A DNA stretch of 64,000 nt from Trichomonas vaginalis G3 (taxonomy: Eukaryota > Parabasalia > Trichomonadida > Trichomonadidae): NCBI RefSeq assembly GCF_026262505.1, contig NC_067205.1:14694001-14758000 (forward strand), read 5' to 3'. The translations under genes were made by a program, and so were the position numbers. The notes under the pieces were generated by a model. That model was not told where the DNA came from, did not search any database, and worked only from the letters and a program-made list of their open reading frames with translations. Positions 1-9,614 of the stretch are shown here, piece by piece; position 1 is the stretch's first letter, and each line of letters begins with the position of its first letter.

Positions 1-1
1 T

Positions 2-679
2 GAGAATAAAATGTTTCTTGTACTTAATGAACTCAAGAATGTAGGTGAAGATAGACTCGCAAACTTCAACGCTTTGAAATCAATTATTACGGATAATGAG
101 ATAAGAATTAACGAAAAGAATCAACCCAGAAGAACTGCTCAGAATGTTGCAAACTTCATTTTCGTAACTAATAACGTTTACCCTGTCAAAATTGAAGTTG
201 GAGACAGAAGATACGTAGTTTTAAGAGTTAATGGTAAATTCAAGGGTCAATTTAATTACTTCAAGAATTTGATGAATTCATGCACAAAGGAATTTTATGA
301 TAATTTACTAACATATTTTATGCAATATGACCTTTCATCATTTAATGTACGAATCATTCCGATGACTGAAGCCAAACAAGATTTAATAGAATTATCAACA
401 AATCCTTTAGATGTATGGATAAATACACATTATGATGAATTGTGTGCGGGTATGACGTGTAAAAATGCTCTATTCTGCAAACCATCAGACATGAAAGACA
501 AAAACTTTCAAATGAGCATTAAAGATAAATGTGATAGGAAACGGAGAAGAATAGATGGTAAACAAACATGGTGTTATGTTTTGAAAGAAGAAATGAAAGG
601 ATTATATAAACAGGTTGAACCAAACGATAATGAGGATTCATTTACTGATGATGAAATACCTGTAAATGAAGCTTTATAA
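2..679 (+). CDS. SF3 helicase (D5-like), C-terminal part
   Basis: The frame is open to the left edge, so this is the 3' part of a gene truncated by the window. It aligns by eye with the C-terminal half of the complete helicase at 36523-37758. Shared features are the Walker B-like strand ending LNEL (CNEL in the paralog), the sensor motif NVANFIFVTNN, and the arginine-finger region VGDRRYVVLR. The Walker A loop lies outside the window. The protein would unwind DNA during replication of the element as a hexameric AAA+ ATPase. After the helicase core comes a charged tail of about 100 residues ending in acidic residues. It is the only large plus-strand gene of element A. Role is inferred from the family. 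Confidence 0.8.
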   Translation, partial: ENKMFLVLNELKNVGEDRLANFNALKSIITDNEIRINEKNQPRRTAQNVANFIFVTNNVYPVKIEVGDRRYVVLRVNGKFKGQFNYFKNLMNSCTKEFYDNLLTYFMQYDLSSFNVRIIPMTEAKQDLIELSTNPLDVWINTHYDELCAGMTCKNALFCKPSDMKDKNFQMSIKDKCDRKRRRIDGKQTWCYVLKEEMKGLYKQVEPNDNEDSFTDDEIPVNEAL

Positions 680-706
680 AGTATGATTTGAATTTATTTT
701 TGCATT

Positions 707-955
707 AATCCTGCTGTGTTGTCAAAATGTCATGTTGTCTCATTTTTTCAGAGAAGTTAATTAACCGAGTGACACATGGTGACGTAGTGACACCTTCAGT
801 TATTCAAAAATAATTAATTATTGAATGACCTAAATCCTGCTGTGTTGTCAAAATGTCATGTTGTCTCATTTTTTCAGAGAAGTTAATTAACCTGGTGACA
901 TGGTGACATAGTGACACCTTCAGTTATTCAAAAATAATTAATTATTGAATAACCT
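707..955. repeat. Tandem duplication, two copies of about 125 bp
   Basis: Two nearly identical copies, 707-831 and 833-955, lie between the helicase gene and the next small gene. Each contains TCATGTTGTCTCA, a GTGACA-rich stretch and the palindrome-like AATAATTAATTATT. The second copy lacks a few bases in the GTGACACATGGTGAC part. No ORF runs through them. They could be a 3' processing or recombination site; nothing in the sequence decides this. Confidence 0.85.
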
Positions 956-1006
956 AAAAACCATTAACGATAAAATAACTGATAACAAAATTTTATTTTT
1001 ATATAA

Positions 1007-1105
1007 ATGGATACCCCACAAGCTCAAAATTTACCACGAATCATAACAAGGGAGGAAACGATAAAAATGATGCGAGAACCCAGAAGGGTTCGGGAAGAGG
1101 AATAA
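1007..1105 (+). CDS. Small 32-aa charged protein of element A
   Basis: An ATG at 1007 opens a 32-codon ORF rich in Arg and Glu, ending REEE. It is called a gene because TTTTATTTTTATATAA, the same box that precedes the larger Maverick genes, sits directly upstream. It converges with the 106-aa gene, whose stop is 3 bp away. No family is recognised. It could also be the start of a gene broken by a frameshift. Confidence 0.4.
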   Translation: MDTPQAQNLPRIITREETIKMMREPRRVREEE

Positions 1106-1108
1106 AAA

Positions 1109-1429
1109 TTAAATTTGGATAGAGTTTAAAAATTCTTCTTTATTAAATTCATCTCTTCCAATCAATTTATTTATTCTATTAAATTCTTTTATTTTTGCTT
1201 CACTCAGTTTAAGGATTGAACGGTAAGTTTCTAACTTTTCAATTATTTCCTTCTTCTCTTTATCGTTTTCAATTACTTTAGTTTTATGGGCATCAACCCC
1301 ACCGCATTGCGGCTTCTTTTTGTAATAGCATATTTTTGATTTAATTCTGTTTAGTTTCTTTTTATATTCATCGTCTGGACTCTGAATCTTAATTAAATCA
1401 GGACTCTTGGCTGCTTTGTTGTCACTCAT
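1109..1429 (-). CDS. Hypothetical 106-aa charged protein
   Basis: A complete ORF with a Lys/Glu-rich, mostly helical composition. Around residues 33-43 it has a small KKKPQCGG patch; residues 50-85 look able to form a coiled coil. The ATG is preceded by TTTTTTTATTTCGTAAGA, the Maverick box, which supports the start. It lies 20 bp downstream of the integrase gene on the same strand and is probably transcribed on its own from that box. No family is recognised; a structural or DNA-binding role is only a guess. Confidence 0.6.
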   Translation of the reverse strand: MSDNKAAKSPDLIKIQSPDDEYKKKLNRIKSKICYYKKKPQCGGVDAHKTKVIENDKEKKEIIEKLETYRSILKLSEAKIKEFNRINKLIGRDEFNKEEFLNSIQI

Positions 1430-1448
1430 TTCTTACGAAATAAAAAAA

Positions 1449-2990
1449 TTAAATATTATTTAAATATAATGGAGTAATAAAATAAATCGGAATTTCTATT
1501 AATTTATTGTCAACTTCAACTAATGCATTGCCGTTAATATATCTAATAAATTCAGCTATTGTGTCAAATCTTCGTCTTCTTTTTGTCATTGATTTATTAG
1601 TTTTTCCATAATCGAGATGAATCAAAACTTTATCCCCTTGTTTAAAATTCATGAGCCCCGAATTAATTTGTTCACGTTTAACATCATTCAACCTTTCCAT
1701 TTGCTTTCTAATATATTCCCATTCTTTTGAAATATCATTTTTCATTTCCACTGGTTTCATGTTTATTGTTCTATGCCATGTATTATTGTAATAATATACT
1801 AACTGCTGTATGATGGAGTCATGATTTCCATCCCAGTATATCTGACCGTTAACCCCTAACGCATCTCTAAGAGTTCTCATTACCGCATCAATTATTTTAT
1901 TATGAAACGTATATGGAGAGGATGAAAAGAAAAAATTAATTTGTGGGAAATAATGAGCCATAGTTGCCTGAAATCCTTTATCACCATCACCCCTTATATT
2001 ATCTACTCTTTCATGATCTAGTAAGTATTGTATAGCTCTTCTTGTTTCCTGTTCTGTTTTCCCTTTCACCGGAATGCAATATAAATATCTGGTGTTAATG
2101 TTAATGGCAAATAAAAAAGTAACGTTTCCTTTTGAATATTCTAAATGATCGATTTCGTATGAATATGGATATGGTGCAAATGAAGGGCGACTAAATTTTT
2201 CCTTTAACGGTTGAATTTTTGGGTCAGTTGGTTTATTTAATATTTTGAAATCCTTTTTAAAATCTTTTTGCTTCTTTAATGTTTGAAATGGATATAATAA
2301 AGTGAATGATGAAGGATTAACTGAAGGAGGAGGCGGTACTGTCGTTGGAGGTTTTGGTGTTGCAAGTGGTTTAATTTTATCTGCTTTGATTTTGGAATTC
2401 ATTCCTCCCTTCATTAATTCTGGATGTATTCTATTCATTTGTTTTAAATATGCTGTATATAAAGGTTTGATATACTTTCCTGCTTCGAGTTTATGTTGAA
2501 GGATGAATTCCAAAAGTTGATCTTCATTTAAAAGTCGGGCTGAATATGGTTTAACTAATGAATCATAAATTAAAGCTTGTGCATCATTTATGGTCTGAAG
2601 AACCTGGGCGTTTTGTTCCTTTAGCTGTTGAACATTTGCTACTTTAGACCTCGGCTTTGGTTTTTGTGGCTCAGGATTATATAAATTATATAATTCATCA
2701 ATATCTTCTTCTGTTAATACTTTATTTTTGAAATCTTTCAACTGTTTAAGTTGTGATTTAGTTTTTCCCTTTGAATATTCATTATTTTTAATTTTGTCTT
2801 TAATTTCAGAAATTATTTTATTATGATATTTCAAAATTTCATTTTTATAATATGGATAATAATAATCCATATCATCACCCGTTATATTATTATTATATTT
2901 TTGGAGATATGATTTTAATTCATAATAACTAAGAAAATTTTGATTAAGTACTAAATCATCAATTAAAATTTTTAAATCTGTGTTATTCAT
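1449..2990 (-). CDS. Maverick integrase (retroviral-type rve fold), 513 aa
   Basis: The enzyme joins the element's 3' ends to target DNA. The core spans about residues 270-410. Candidate metal ligands are D281 in YEIDHLEY, D335 in RGDGDKGF and D368 in NKIIDAVMRTLRD. The last position is normally Glu in this family; here it is Asp, as in the second integrase of this window. The N-terminal 200 residues are helical and charged, followed by a proline linker at 204-226. Residues 445-513 (QGDKVLIHLDYGK onward) fit an SH3-like C-terminal DNA-binding domain. TTTTATTTTTATATAA directly before the ATG fixes the start. The ORF is uninterrupted, so the protein may be active if the DDD triad is functional. 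Confidence 0.85.
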   Translation of the reverse strand: MNNTDLKILIDDLVLNQNFLSYYELKSYLQKYNNNITGDDMDYYYPYYKNEILKYHNKIISEIKDKIKNNEYSKGKTKSQLKQLKDFKNKVLTEEDIDELYNLYNPEPQKPKPRSKVANVQQLKEQNAQVLQTINDAQALIYDSLVKPYSARLLNEDQLLEFILQHKLEAGKYIKPLYTAYLKQMNRIHPELMKGGMNSKIKADKIKPLATPKPPTTVPPPPSVNPSSFTLLYPFQTLKKQKDFKKDFKILNKPTDPKIQPLKEKFSRPSFAPYPYSYEIDHLEYSKGNVTFLFAININTRYLYCIPVKGKTEQETRRAIQYLLDHERVDNIRGDGDKGFQATMAHYFPQINFFFSSSPYTFHNKIIDAVMRTLRDALGVNGQIYWDGNHDSIIQQLVYYYNNTWHRTINMKPVEMKNDISKEWEYIRKQMERLNDVKREQINSGLMNFKQGDKVLIHLDYGKTNKSMTKRRRRFDTIAEFIRYINGNALVEVDNKLIEIPIYFITPLYLNNI

Positions 2991-3013
2991 TTATATAAAA
3001 ATAAAATAAATGT

Positions 3014-3092
3014 TTAAGGGTGCCCACCTCTTTGAATCATAGTATCAAAACCATCATTAACGGTTCCTTTTGTCTCTTCTGTGGCATTTCAT
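3014..3092 (-). CDS. Tiny ORF, about 25 aa, probably frameshifted
   Basis: Between the polymerase and integrase genes, a TTTTATTTTTAATG box is followed by two overlapping ATGs (3085-3087 and 3090-3092). Neither is in frame with the longest following stretch, which reads GTVNDGFDTMIQRGGHP and stops at 3014. A one-base indel after the ATG would join them. It is listed because of the promoter box; otherwise it would be ignored. No function can be suggested. Confidence 0.25.
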
Positions 3093-3115
3093 TAAAAATA
3101 AAATTTTAAATTGTA

Positions 3116-6100
3116 TTAAATAAATGGCATACAACATCCATTTTCACAACATACAGCCTTAGTGTGTGCTCCTGTTAATGCAGTCTTACCGATTGTTAAG
3201 CGAGTCATTGACCCGTTTTTAAGTTGTAAATTAATATTCTGACCATCAAATATCACTTTATCATTTATTATATCCAAATATTTTTTAGGTGTTAATTGCT
3301 TATTTTGTCTTAAACTAACACCCTTCATTTTTTGTGCAATCTTTTTAAAATCACTCCCATCAATTGAACCGTTGAATGATGTATAACATTTAGGACATAA
3401 CGCCACCATGTTATCACCTTGTTTCTCAATTGCTAAACCCAATAATTTTTTCTCATGTGCTTTTTCTTCAGCTTTATTCTTTAATTTAGGTTTAAATTTC
3501 TCATCAAAACAAAAGAAATCAAAAGGTGCGAATTTGAAAATGTTTTTATCATAAAATTGTTTATAGGTAACAATTGCTTGAAATGCTTGAGTGTTAGGAA
3601 GATTTGGGTCGCCAGCGATTGCCCAATAAGATGAATCAGTATCACCTTCAATGAAATGAAAACGATTAAGATTCATGCATTTATACATAAAATCATAAAT
3701 GAAAACCAAATACCAGTATTTAGCATTATCTAAAGTGAAGAATGCCTCTTGTAAACATGTATCACATCTATAAAATCTATCTTTGAGCATCACTTGATAC
3801 GTATCTTCACCTATTTCTCTTATGTTTTTAAACTTATTTGACATACATGCAACGCGTGCCTTCTGTGCATTCATTATTTTAGTCTTTGCGTAATTTTGTG
3901 TATTCATTGCATCGTAACCATATGATCCATTAAGCGAAATATTGCAAAATAAACTTTTTCCTTTATTTCCTTCTAATTCAGCCTTTTGTCTTTCGTTCAT
4001 AAATTTGTTCGCAAATTCATTAAAACAAGTGTTTTTCGTAAATGTTAAAATTGATTGAATATCATCGATGATAAAATGAAATCTGTCTATTAGATACCAA
4101 AGATAATAAGAAGAAAATGGTTGATATTGGTTGTGTGTTGATGCTAACTGAGTTAATTTCCTCTGTTTCTGGTCAACTGGTAGATTGTTTGATTTCATGT
4201 AATTATACATAAAACTGCCAATTGTTTTTTCATCTGTGATAATATCTAAGTTTCTTATTATCGGTAAAAAGTTTATGTAATCATTAATGTATTTTTCATC
4301 AATGTGACCCTTTACTTCAGCCACGAATAAAGTATTTTTCTTCTTAATAATTCCCAGTGCTTTTGCTTTCTTTGTTGCTGTATCACAAATGATAACACCA
4401 TTCAATCTTCCCGGCATATACATTTTATGGTCAGTATATTGAATGAAATCATGAGGATTAGATGAAAATGATGAAGGATATAATGAATTAAAGTCAACTC
4501 CAACGAAATGAGTCATAATGTTGGTGGTGTCCTCATTTGATACAGTTTTAGTTTCTGGATTATATGAAAGTTTATTAATGTGCGTGATTCCTTTAAGATT
4601 AACACGATGTTGAACATTTGATAGACCACCAGTAATTCCATTACGGAGAATGTGATAAGCTTCAACTGAATCTAAAGTCATTGGTAAATTATTTTTTAAT
4701 GCATAATTTCTTAAATTGATTCTTAAACGTTGAACATCTTCATCTTTATTTGATTTTACGACATTGCAATAACAACACATTAACTGACAATTTTCTTTAG
4801 TATGTGGTTTTTCATTATCGATTCTATCCAATGTTGGTTTATTTGCATATGTAAACGCTTTACCACACATTTTGCATTTAGATGAAAGGATTAAATCGTG
4901 ATAGTATTGAAAATCATCCATTGAAACATTATTTTTAATATCTCTTTCTGCTTTTTCATCTTGTTTCTTATATGATTCAATTTTATATTTCCAATACTTT
5001 TTCGTTAATTCAAAACTTGATTCTATCTCTTCCTCAGGATATTTTTCATTAGGATTAAAGTCTTTATATGCTAAAGCGTAACGAATCATTGAAGCATTCG
5101 ATGATAAAGAAAGATTATGAAGCGTGTCAATTTTATAAACAAATGTTTCTTCAATAATTTTATCAATTGGGTCAATCATAATTTCAACATCTTTATTGCA
5201 ATAATGAATAAAATATTCTAATCTATTCTTAAAGTTTTTAGCATCATTGAGATATATTTGATAATCACTATCTGATATAGTTTCTTGAGTTAATGCCGAA
5301 TAAAATGAATCTTTCGTGAATGGTTCCTCTTTATATAATTCTTCTTCGTAATTTTCCCACGTGATGAATTGATAAGGGAAAAAGGATTTAACACGTGATT
5401 TATTGTTTCCGAAATCTTGAGTGAATTGGTCTAATGTCCCACCCGCTATATAATTTCTGATGTCAATAAATCTCAATTCATATGGAACGTTTGTTTTCTT
5501 TACAATGATTTGCTTAAATTGTGAAGATGAACCCAGCATTGATTTTATTTTCCATTTTGCAGTGTTTAAATCACGAAGAATTAAATTTAAATCAAACTTT
5601 CCCGAATTAAAACCTATGATATTCACTTTATTGAATTCCTCATCTAGAAGTTCTTTAAATGCTTCCTTCTGTTTTTCATTTAATGTATGAGACAAAGTCC
5701 CCACCGTTTGGTCTGTTTGCGGCTTCAATAATTCTTCATATTGTTCAATATTTGATTTAGCAACTAATGAACAGGTTGAAGATAAAAACTCAATCCAATC
5801 AGAAATAAAAGAATCACTCGAAGTTAAGCAAAAATTCCTCGTATATGTTTTATCGTTTAATTTAACCGTTGATGATACCATGAATGGTTTTAAGTAAGCA
5901 TTCAAAGTTGCACACTCAGAAAGTTGTAATTCTTCTTTAGTCTCTAATGTTTCAAAGTCAAAAGTAATATAATATCTTGTCGGCTTATAATATTTCTGCA
6001 AATTGTGAGCTAATAACCACTGATATATCTTCTGTTTCGTAATATGTGGTGCATATGGTTGCTGGGTCTTTTGCAATTGAACGTCTTGAATTAATCTCCC

Positions 6101-6568
6101 ATTATTTTCTTTACATTTCTCACAATGCTTTAAAAATCTTCTTTGGTTTTTCCTTTCTGGATCATCACGGATAGAATAAACTTCTTCTTTACAATATGGA
6201 CAAACTCTATAGCCAGTGAGTGCTTCAACGTCTGTTATTCTGTCAGCGTGAAGTTTTCCACATGGACTCTGTGTTAATAAAATATTTATTGTTTCAAATT
6301 CTGGATCTATCATTATTGAATCCACTAATGGAAAGTCTACCTTATTTATGTCCACGTCTTCTGGTTGAGGATCACAATAATAGAAATCAATATTAACATT
6401 TAACATTCTCGCTAATCTCTCACTTTCTGATGAAATGTCAAACCCTTCATATGAATCTATTGCTTCATTTAAATAACTTCTACGAGTTTTAGGATTAACA
6501 CCATCAGGAATGTTATAGAAGCGTTTAAATAACCTTCTACCTTCTGCTCTAATTTGATTATCATTCAT
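3116..6568 (-). CDS. Family B DNA polymerase (Maverick PolB) with HNH insertion, 1150 aa
   Basis: This is the replicative polymerase of element A, probably protein-primed as in other Polintons. Exonuclease motifs: Exo I TFDFET at 202-207, Exo II IIGFNSGKFDLN around 317-328, Exo III YCNKDVEI at 456-463. Polymerase motifs: A VDFNSLYPSS (691-700), B NISLNGSYGY (876-885), C EGDTDSS (974-980). All key aspartates are present. A zinc ribbon-like cluster lies at 123-152 (CPYC...HCEKC). Between Exo III and motif A there is an insertion at about 565-608 (CKMC, LDRIDN, NCQLMCCYCN) resembling an HNH endonuclease. The C-terminus holds CPKC at 1058 and a Cys cluster. The ORF is intact; the ATG follows a TTTTTATTC box by about 25 bp. 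Confidence 0.92.
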   Translation of the reverse strand: MNDNQIRAEGRRLFKRFYNIPDGVNPKTRRSYLNEAIDSYEGFDISSESERLARMLNVNIDFYYCDPQPEDVDINKVDFPLVDSIMIDPEFETINILLTQSPCGKLHADRITDVEALTGYRVCPYCKEEVYSIRDDPERKNQRRFLKHCEKCKENNGRLIQDVQLQKTQQPYAPHITKQKIYQWLLAHNLQKYYKPTRYYITFDFETLETKEELQLSECATLNAYLKPFMVSSTVKLNDKTYTRNFCLTSSDSFISDWIEFLSSTCSLVAKSNIEQYEELLKPQTDQTVGTLSHTLNEKQKEAFKELLDEEFNKVNIIGFNSGKFDLNLILRDLNTAKWKIKSMLGSSSQFKQIIVKKTNVPYELRFIDIRNYIAGGTLDQFTQDFGNNKSRVKSFFPYQFITWENYEEELYKEEPFTKDSFYSALTQETISDSDYQIYLNDAKNFKNRLEYFIHYCNKDVEIMIDPIDKIIEETFVYKIDTLHNLSLSSNASMIRYALAYKDFNPNEKYPEEEIESSFELTKKYWKYKIESYKKQDEKAERDIKNNVSMDDFQYYHDLILSSKCKMCGKAFTYANKPTLDRIDNEKPHTKENCQLMCCYCNVVKSNKDEDVQRLRINLRNYALKNNLPMTLDSVEAYHILRNGITGGLSNVQHRVNLKGITHINKLSYNPETKTVSNEDTTNIMTHFVGVDFNSLYPSSFSSNPHDFIQYTDHKMYMPGRLNGVIICDTATKKAKALGIIKKKNTLFVAEVKGHIDEKYINDYINFLPIIRNLDIITDEKTIGSFMYNYMKSNNLPVDQKQRKLTQLASTHNQYQPFSSYYLWYLIDRFHFIIDDIQSILTFTKNTCFNEFANKFMNERQKAELEGNKGKSLFCNISLNGSYGYDAMNTQNYAKTKIMNAQKARVACMSNKFKNIREIGEDTYQVMLKDRFYRCDTCLQEAFFTLDNAKYWYLVFIYDFMYKCMNLNRFHFIEGDTDSSYWAIAGDPNLPNTQAFQAIVTYKQFYDKNIFKFAPFDFFCFDEKFKPKLKNKAEEKAHEKKLLGLAIEKQGDNMVALCPKCYTSFNGSIDGSDFKKIAQKMKGVSLRQNKQLTPKKYLDIINDKVIFDGQNINLQLKNGSMTRLTIGKTALTGAHTKAVCCENGCCMPFI

Positions 6569-6635
6569 TTTAGGTTCTGTTTTTGTTCATTATGTAAGAA
6601 TAAAAATTAAAATAAATAAAAATTAAGTTTATTTT

Positions 6636-7740
6636 TTAAAGCCCATAAAATGAATTAAGAACACATAAATTTTTATCATCTGCGACGTGACGAATACATT
6701 TTAATTTACTCAAGAATGCGTACCCTGATACATTAAATCTAATTCCTGTCTTATTTAATTTCACAACTTTGAAAAGGAATGTATGAATAGCTATAAAATG
6801 ATGAGAAGATGTTTTATGGGTTGCTTCCATTTTTTCTGAAATAAATGAATAAATATAATGTTATAAGTTTTCATATCTTTTATGTTCTTAATAACGAATG
6901 GTATAGACCTTTCAACTTCGTCTTCCTTCGGTGCTGTTCTTTCATATGAAACATTATTGGTATCTTCAATAATGAAACCACAATCACACAAAATTTTATA
7001 TGTTCCAATGGTTTCTTTTGATATTTTATCTAATAAATCAAAAACTTTATCAACACCTGTGCATTTATTTAAATAATAATTTGTGTAAATATCATGATCT
7101 TCTTTCTTAATCGTATTAGTTGCATATGTCACGTTTTTAAGAGCTTTTTTGAATTTTTCGGAATCTAAAGGTGGTGAAAGTAAGATACAGGGTATTCTTC
7201 ATTATCAATAAATTGTAACTTATGTTTACGAATAAATTTAGTACCTTCTTCTGAAAGTGTTTCGTCTATTTCACCATCTAATAAATTTTGTGTTGATTCT
7301 GAGACATAATTTTTATATCTTTCTTCATGAGATTTCTGAACTTCTGATTCCGAAGCTGGGATATTCATTAAATCCTCTACTTCATTTTCATTATATTTTT
7401 CAACTTCTCTTAATTCCTTAATTTTTTCATCTATTTCATCTCTTATTTTTTCCAGTCTTTCAATTTCATCGTATTCATCATCTTTAATCCGTTCTTCATA
7501 ATATTCAGGGAAAACATCAGGTTCTTTAGGTTTTTCTTCTTCAGATGTGGGATATAAGAAATTTATAACATCATCTTTATTCATTTTTCCATCATAATCT
7601 AAATCATTTAATAACTCGGCAAATTTTTGACAATTTCTTAAATAATATTTACTAACTTCATAACACATCTCATCTAATATATCCTTTATTTCCTCGTTTG
7701 TGAATCCTAATTTTTTAACGTTGTTAGTTTTGACGCTCAT
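6636..7740 (-). pseudogene. Broken gene of element A, acidic coiled-coil protein (about 360 codons)
   Basis: Three minus-strand frames follow each other: 7165-7740 (191 aa, very acidic with a coiled-coil stretch rich in Glu/Lys around 75-115), then a frame open from about 7186 down to 6791, then 6636-6830. Only the first has the Maverick box (TTTTTAATTCGTATGAA) before its ATG; the later frames start without a box, overlap the previous one and continue the same charged composition. I therefore read one gene with two frameshifts, near 7175 and 6830. The alternative is an intact 191-aa gene plus debris. No family is recognised. Its place next to the polymerase gives no clear clue. Confidence 0.5.
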
Positions 7741-7920
7741 TTCATACGAATTAAAAATAAATTATTCAAAAATGTAAGACATGAATTTTTAAAGTTTATT
7801 TTTTTATTTTTTTATTTTTTTATTTTTTATTTCATTATGTATGGGCTGAGTGTAAATGTCTTACATTTTAAAAATTTTTTAAATCTTGATTTTTAAATTG
7901 AAGTTTAACCCATTCAGGAT
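7741..7920. other. T-rich spacer with homopolymer-like run
   Basis: No gene of useful length. 7796-7835 is an almost pure T run broken by single A residues (TTTTTTTATTTTTTTATT). The words TGTAAGACAT and GTCTTACATTT flank it as a small inverted repeat (about 7772 and 7857). It may hold the promoter of the upstream minus-strand gene and the 3' end of the 35-aa gene. Confidence 0.5.
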
Positions 7921-8028
7921 TTAAACAATTCTATAATATTGCTTCCCTTTAAATCTTTGAATATAAACAGGAACACCATCCTCTAAAATTCGATAATCTA
8001 TTTTATCTGGTTTTACTTGTTGGGTCAT
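7921..8028 (-). CDS. Small 35-aa protein at the right end of element A
   Basis: The ORF begins MTQQVKPDKIDYRI and ends KQYYRIV. TTTTTTATTCTTACATAA stands directly before the ATG, matching the boxes of the polymerase and other element A genes, which is the reason to call it. It is the last gene before the element's end. The sequence looks like a small beta-rich domain (DGVPVYIQRFKGKQYY). No family is recognised. Confidence 0.5.
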   Translation of the reverse strand: MTQQVKPDKIDYRILEDGVPVYIQRFKGKQYYRIV

Positions 8029-8373
8029 TTATGTAAGAATAAAAAAATAAATTATTTTAAAATTAATATGTTAAAAAAATGATACAAAATCGCTCGATAT
8101 TGTATGAATTCTTACGTTTACAAAAAAAGTCACAAAGCCCATCCTATCCTACTACTTATTTTATTGTTTTTTAGTTTTTGATCATTTCTTATTGGTCTAT
8201 AGAGAATACTAACAACAATCAAAATCACCAATAGATTAGCTTCAATAATTTATTGGAATTTGTTACATAATAATTCTAACTAATTTACAGGATAGAAAGT
8301 CTGAAGTAATAATACATTCAGATGTTGTATATCAAGACTTACTTTAAAACAATAAAAATTTTATCAATTAAAT

Positions 8374-9057
8374 TTAGTCAAAAACAGGATCATTTTCAAC
8401 AATTGTTAATGGAGGTAAAGTCTTCTCTTTAACAAAACATAAGTGATGCCCATCTGAATAGAAGAAAGGTTCCCCGGTTATTGGATGATAAACCAAAATT
8501 TCATCTCTCAAACGGAAACATTTGGCGAATGCTTCGATGTCTTTAATAATGGCCTTATCTGCACCTTCCAGTTTGGCATATCTGTGCAAGATTCCTCCAA
8601 AAAGAAATCCAAACGCATTGAATGTATCCTTCGGGAGTACATCATCCGCAACATTGATCTGGTTAATAATCATCTTGATCAAAAGACTTCCTAATGTTTT
8701 GATGTCATCATCATCTAACTTAGCAAATTTGTTGTAGTATAAAAAGTCATGAAGAACATATATACCATAGCCTCTGAATTCCATTTTCTCTTCTTCACGG
8801 CTTAGAGGTTCTGTTTGTTCAGGGAAATGAGACTTAATATATTTCAGTAACCTGCATTCAGGATCGAACGAAAAGAAACGACCTCCTGAAAAGTCAGTTA
8901 TCCATTCTGGAAGATTTGGCAATTTACTTTTTTATTTGAATTCTTCGAGCTTCTTTGGTTTTATCTCTTCTATTGTTGAATGATGGCCTTTAATGAAGCA
9001 ACTGATTATCATAGAAATCCAATGAAAAAACAATACAAATGCATTCAATAACTTCAT
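8374..9057 (-). pseudogene. Signal-peptide protein gene with an in-frame stop
   Basis: From the ATG at 9057 a frame reads a hydrophobic leader (MKLLNAFVLFFHWISMIISC) and a charged stretch, meets TAA at 8932-8934 (codon 42), and then continues in the same frame for 182 codons to 8374. The downstream part has no plausible early ATG; the first Met is about 29 codons in. A single gene of about 227 residues with a nonsense mutation is the simplest reading. The encoded protein would be secreted or membrane-anchored; the body is mixed alpha/beta with no known motif. Alternatives are two genes or a sequencing error. It lies just outside Maverick A, so the insertion may have disturbed the locus. Confidence 0.5.
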
Positions 9058-9154
9058 TATATTAAATTGTCAAAACCGATGAAAAATTTTAAATTGATTT
9101 CACAAACGTTTTCATGAATAGTATATTATCTATATTGATAATATATTCAATTGA

Positions 9155-9310
9155 AAATTTGAGTTCAGAGACCTAAAAAAGACGATAGCAATCAAAATAA
9201 TCAACAACGAGAACTCAAAGATCGTTAAAACGGCAGATGAAGGATTCCAATACAACGCAATTGTTGGACTTGCTGCTACATTAGATTCTGTTCAATCTCT
9301 AATAGTTTAA
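9155..9310 (+). pseudogene. Coding relic, 51 codons, no start
   Basis: A frame open after TGA at 9152 runs to TAA at 9308 without a Met. It has protein-like composition (EFRDLKKTIAIKIINNENS, then GLAATLDSVQS). It looks like the C-terminal scrap of a host gene whose 5' part is gone. No family is identified. It could also be chance, given its length. Confidence 0.3.
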
Positions 9311-9614
9311 TTTTATCACTTTTTTTACAATTTCTTTTAAACAATTAACATTATTACAATATATTCCTATGTGCATATAGATTGATTAAGAACAATTATG
9401 CCTAATCCCAGCAACCCAACATAATTTATATAGATATTCCTGATTTATTAAAAATGTGATATGTAGGATGGTTGAATAGTTGTTATTATGACTCTTAATC
9501 ATTAGAAATGGAGTTGTTATTAAATCAAAATTGATAATTGGAGGTAGAACTAACATTTGGAAGATAGGATTTCCACATAATTTTTTGTCGAGTAAAGTGT
9601 CAAAAAGATATTTT

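Larger units (their letters stand above)
1..8153. mobile_element. Maverick/Polinton element A, right part (left end outside window)
   Basis: The block holds an SF3 helicase end, a retroviral-type integrase and a family B DNA polymerase, the hallmark set of Maverick/Polinton elements. From 1109 to 8028 all genes lie on the minus strand, tightly packed, each behind a TTTTTAT-type box. The right end is placed at the terminal-like sequence around 8131-8153 (CCCATCCTATCCTACT); the opposite ends of element B also read AAGCCCC..CTACCT, and Polintons typically end in CT. The exact boundary and target duplication cannot be fixed because the left end lies outside the window. Capsid genes are not seen here and may lie to the left. 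Confidence 0.8.
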
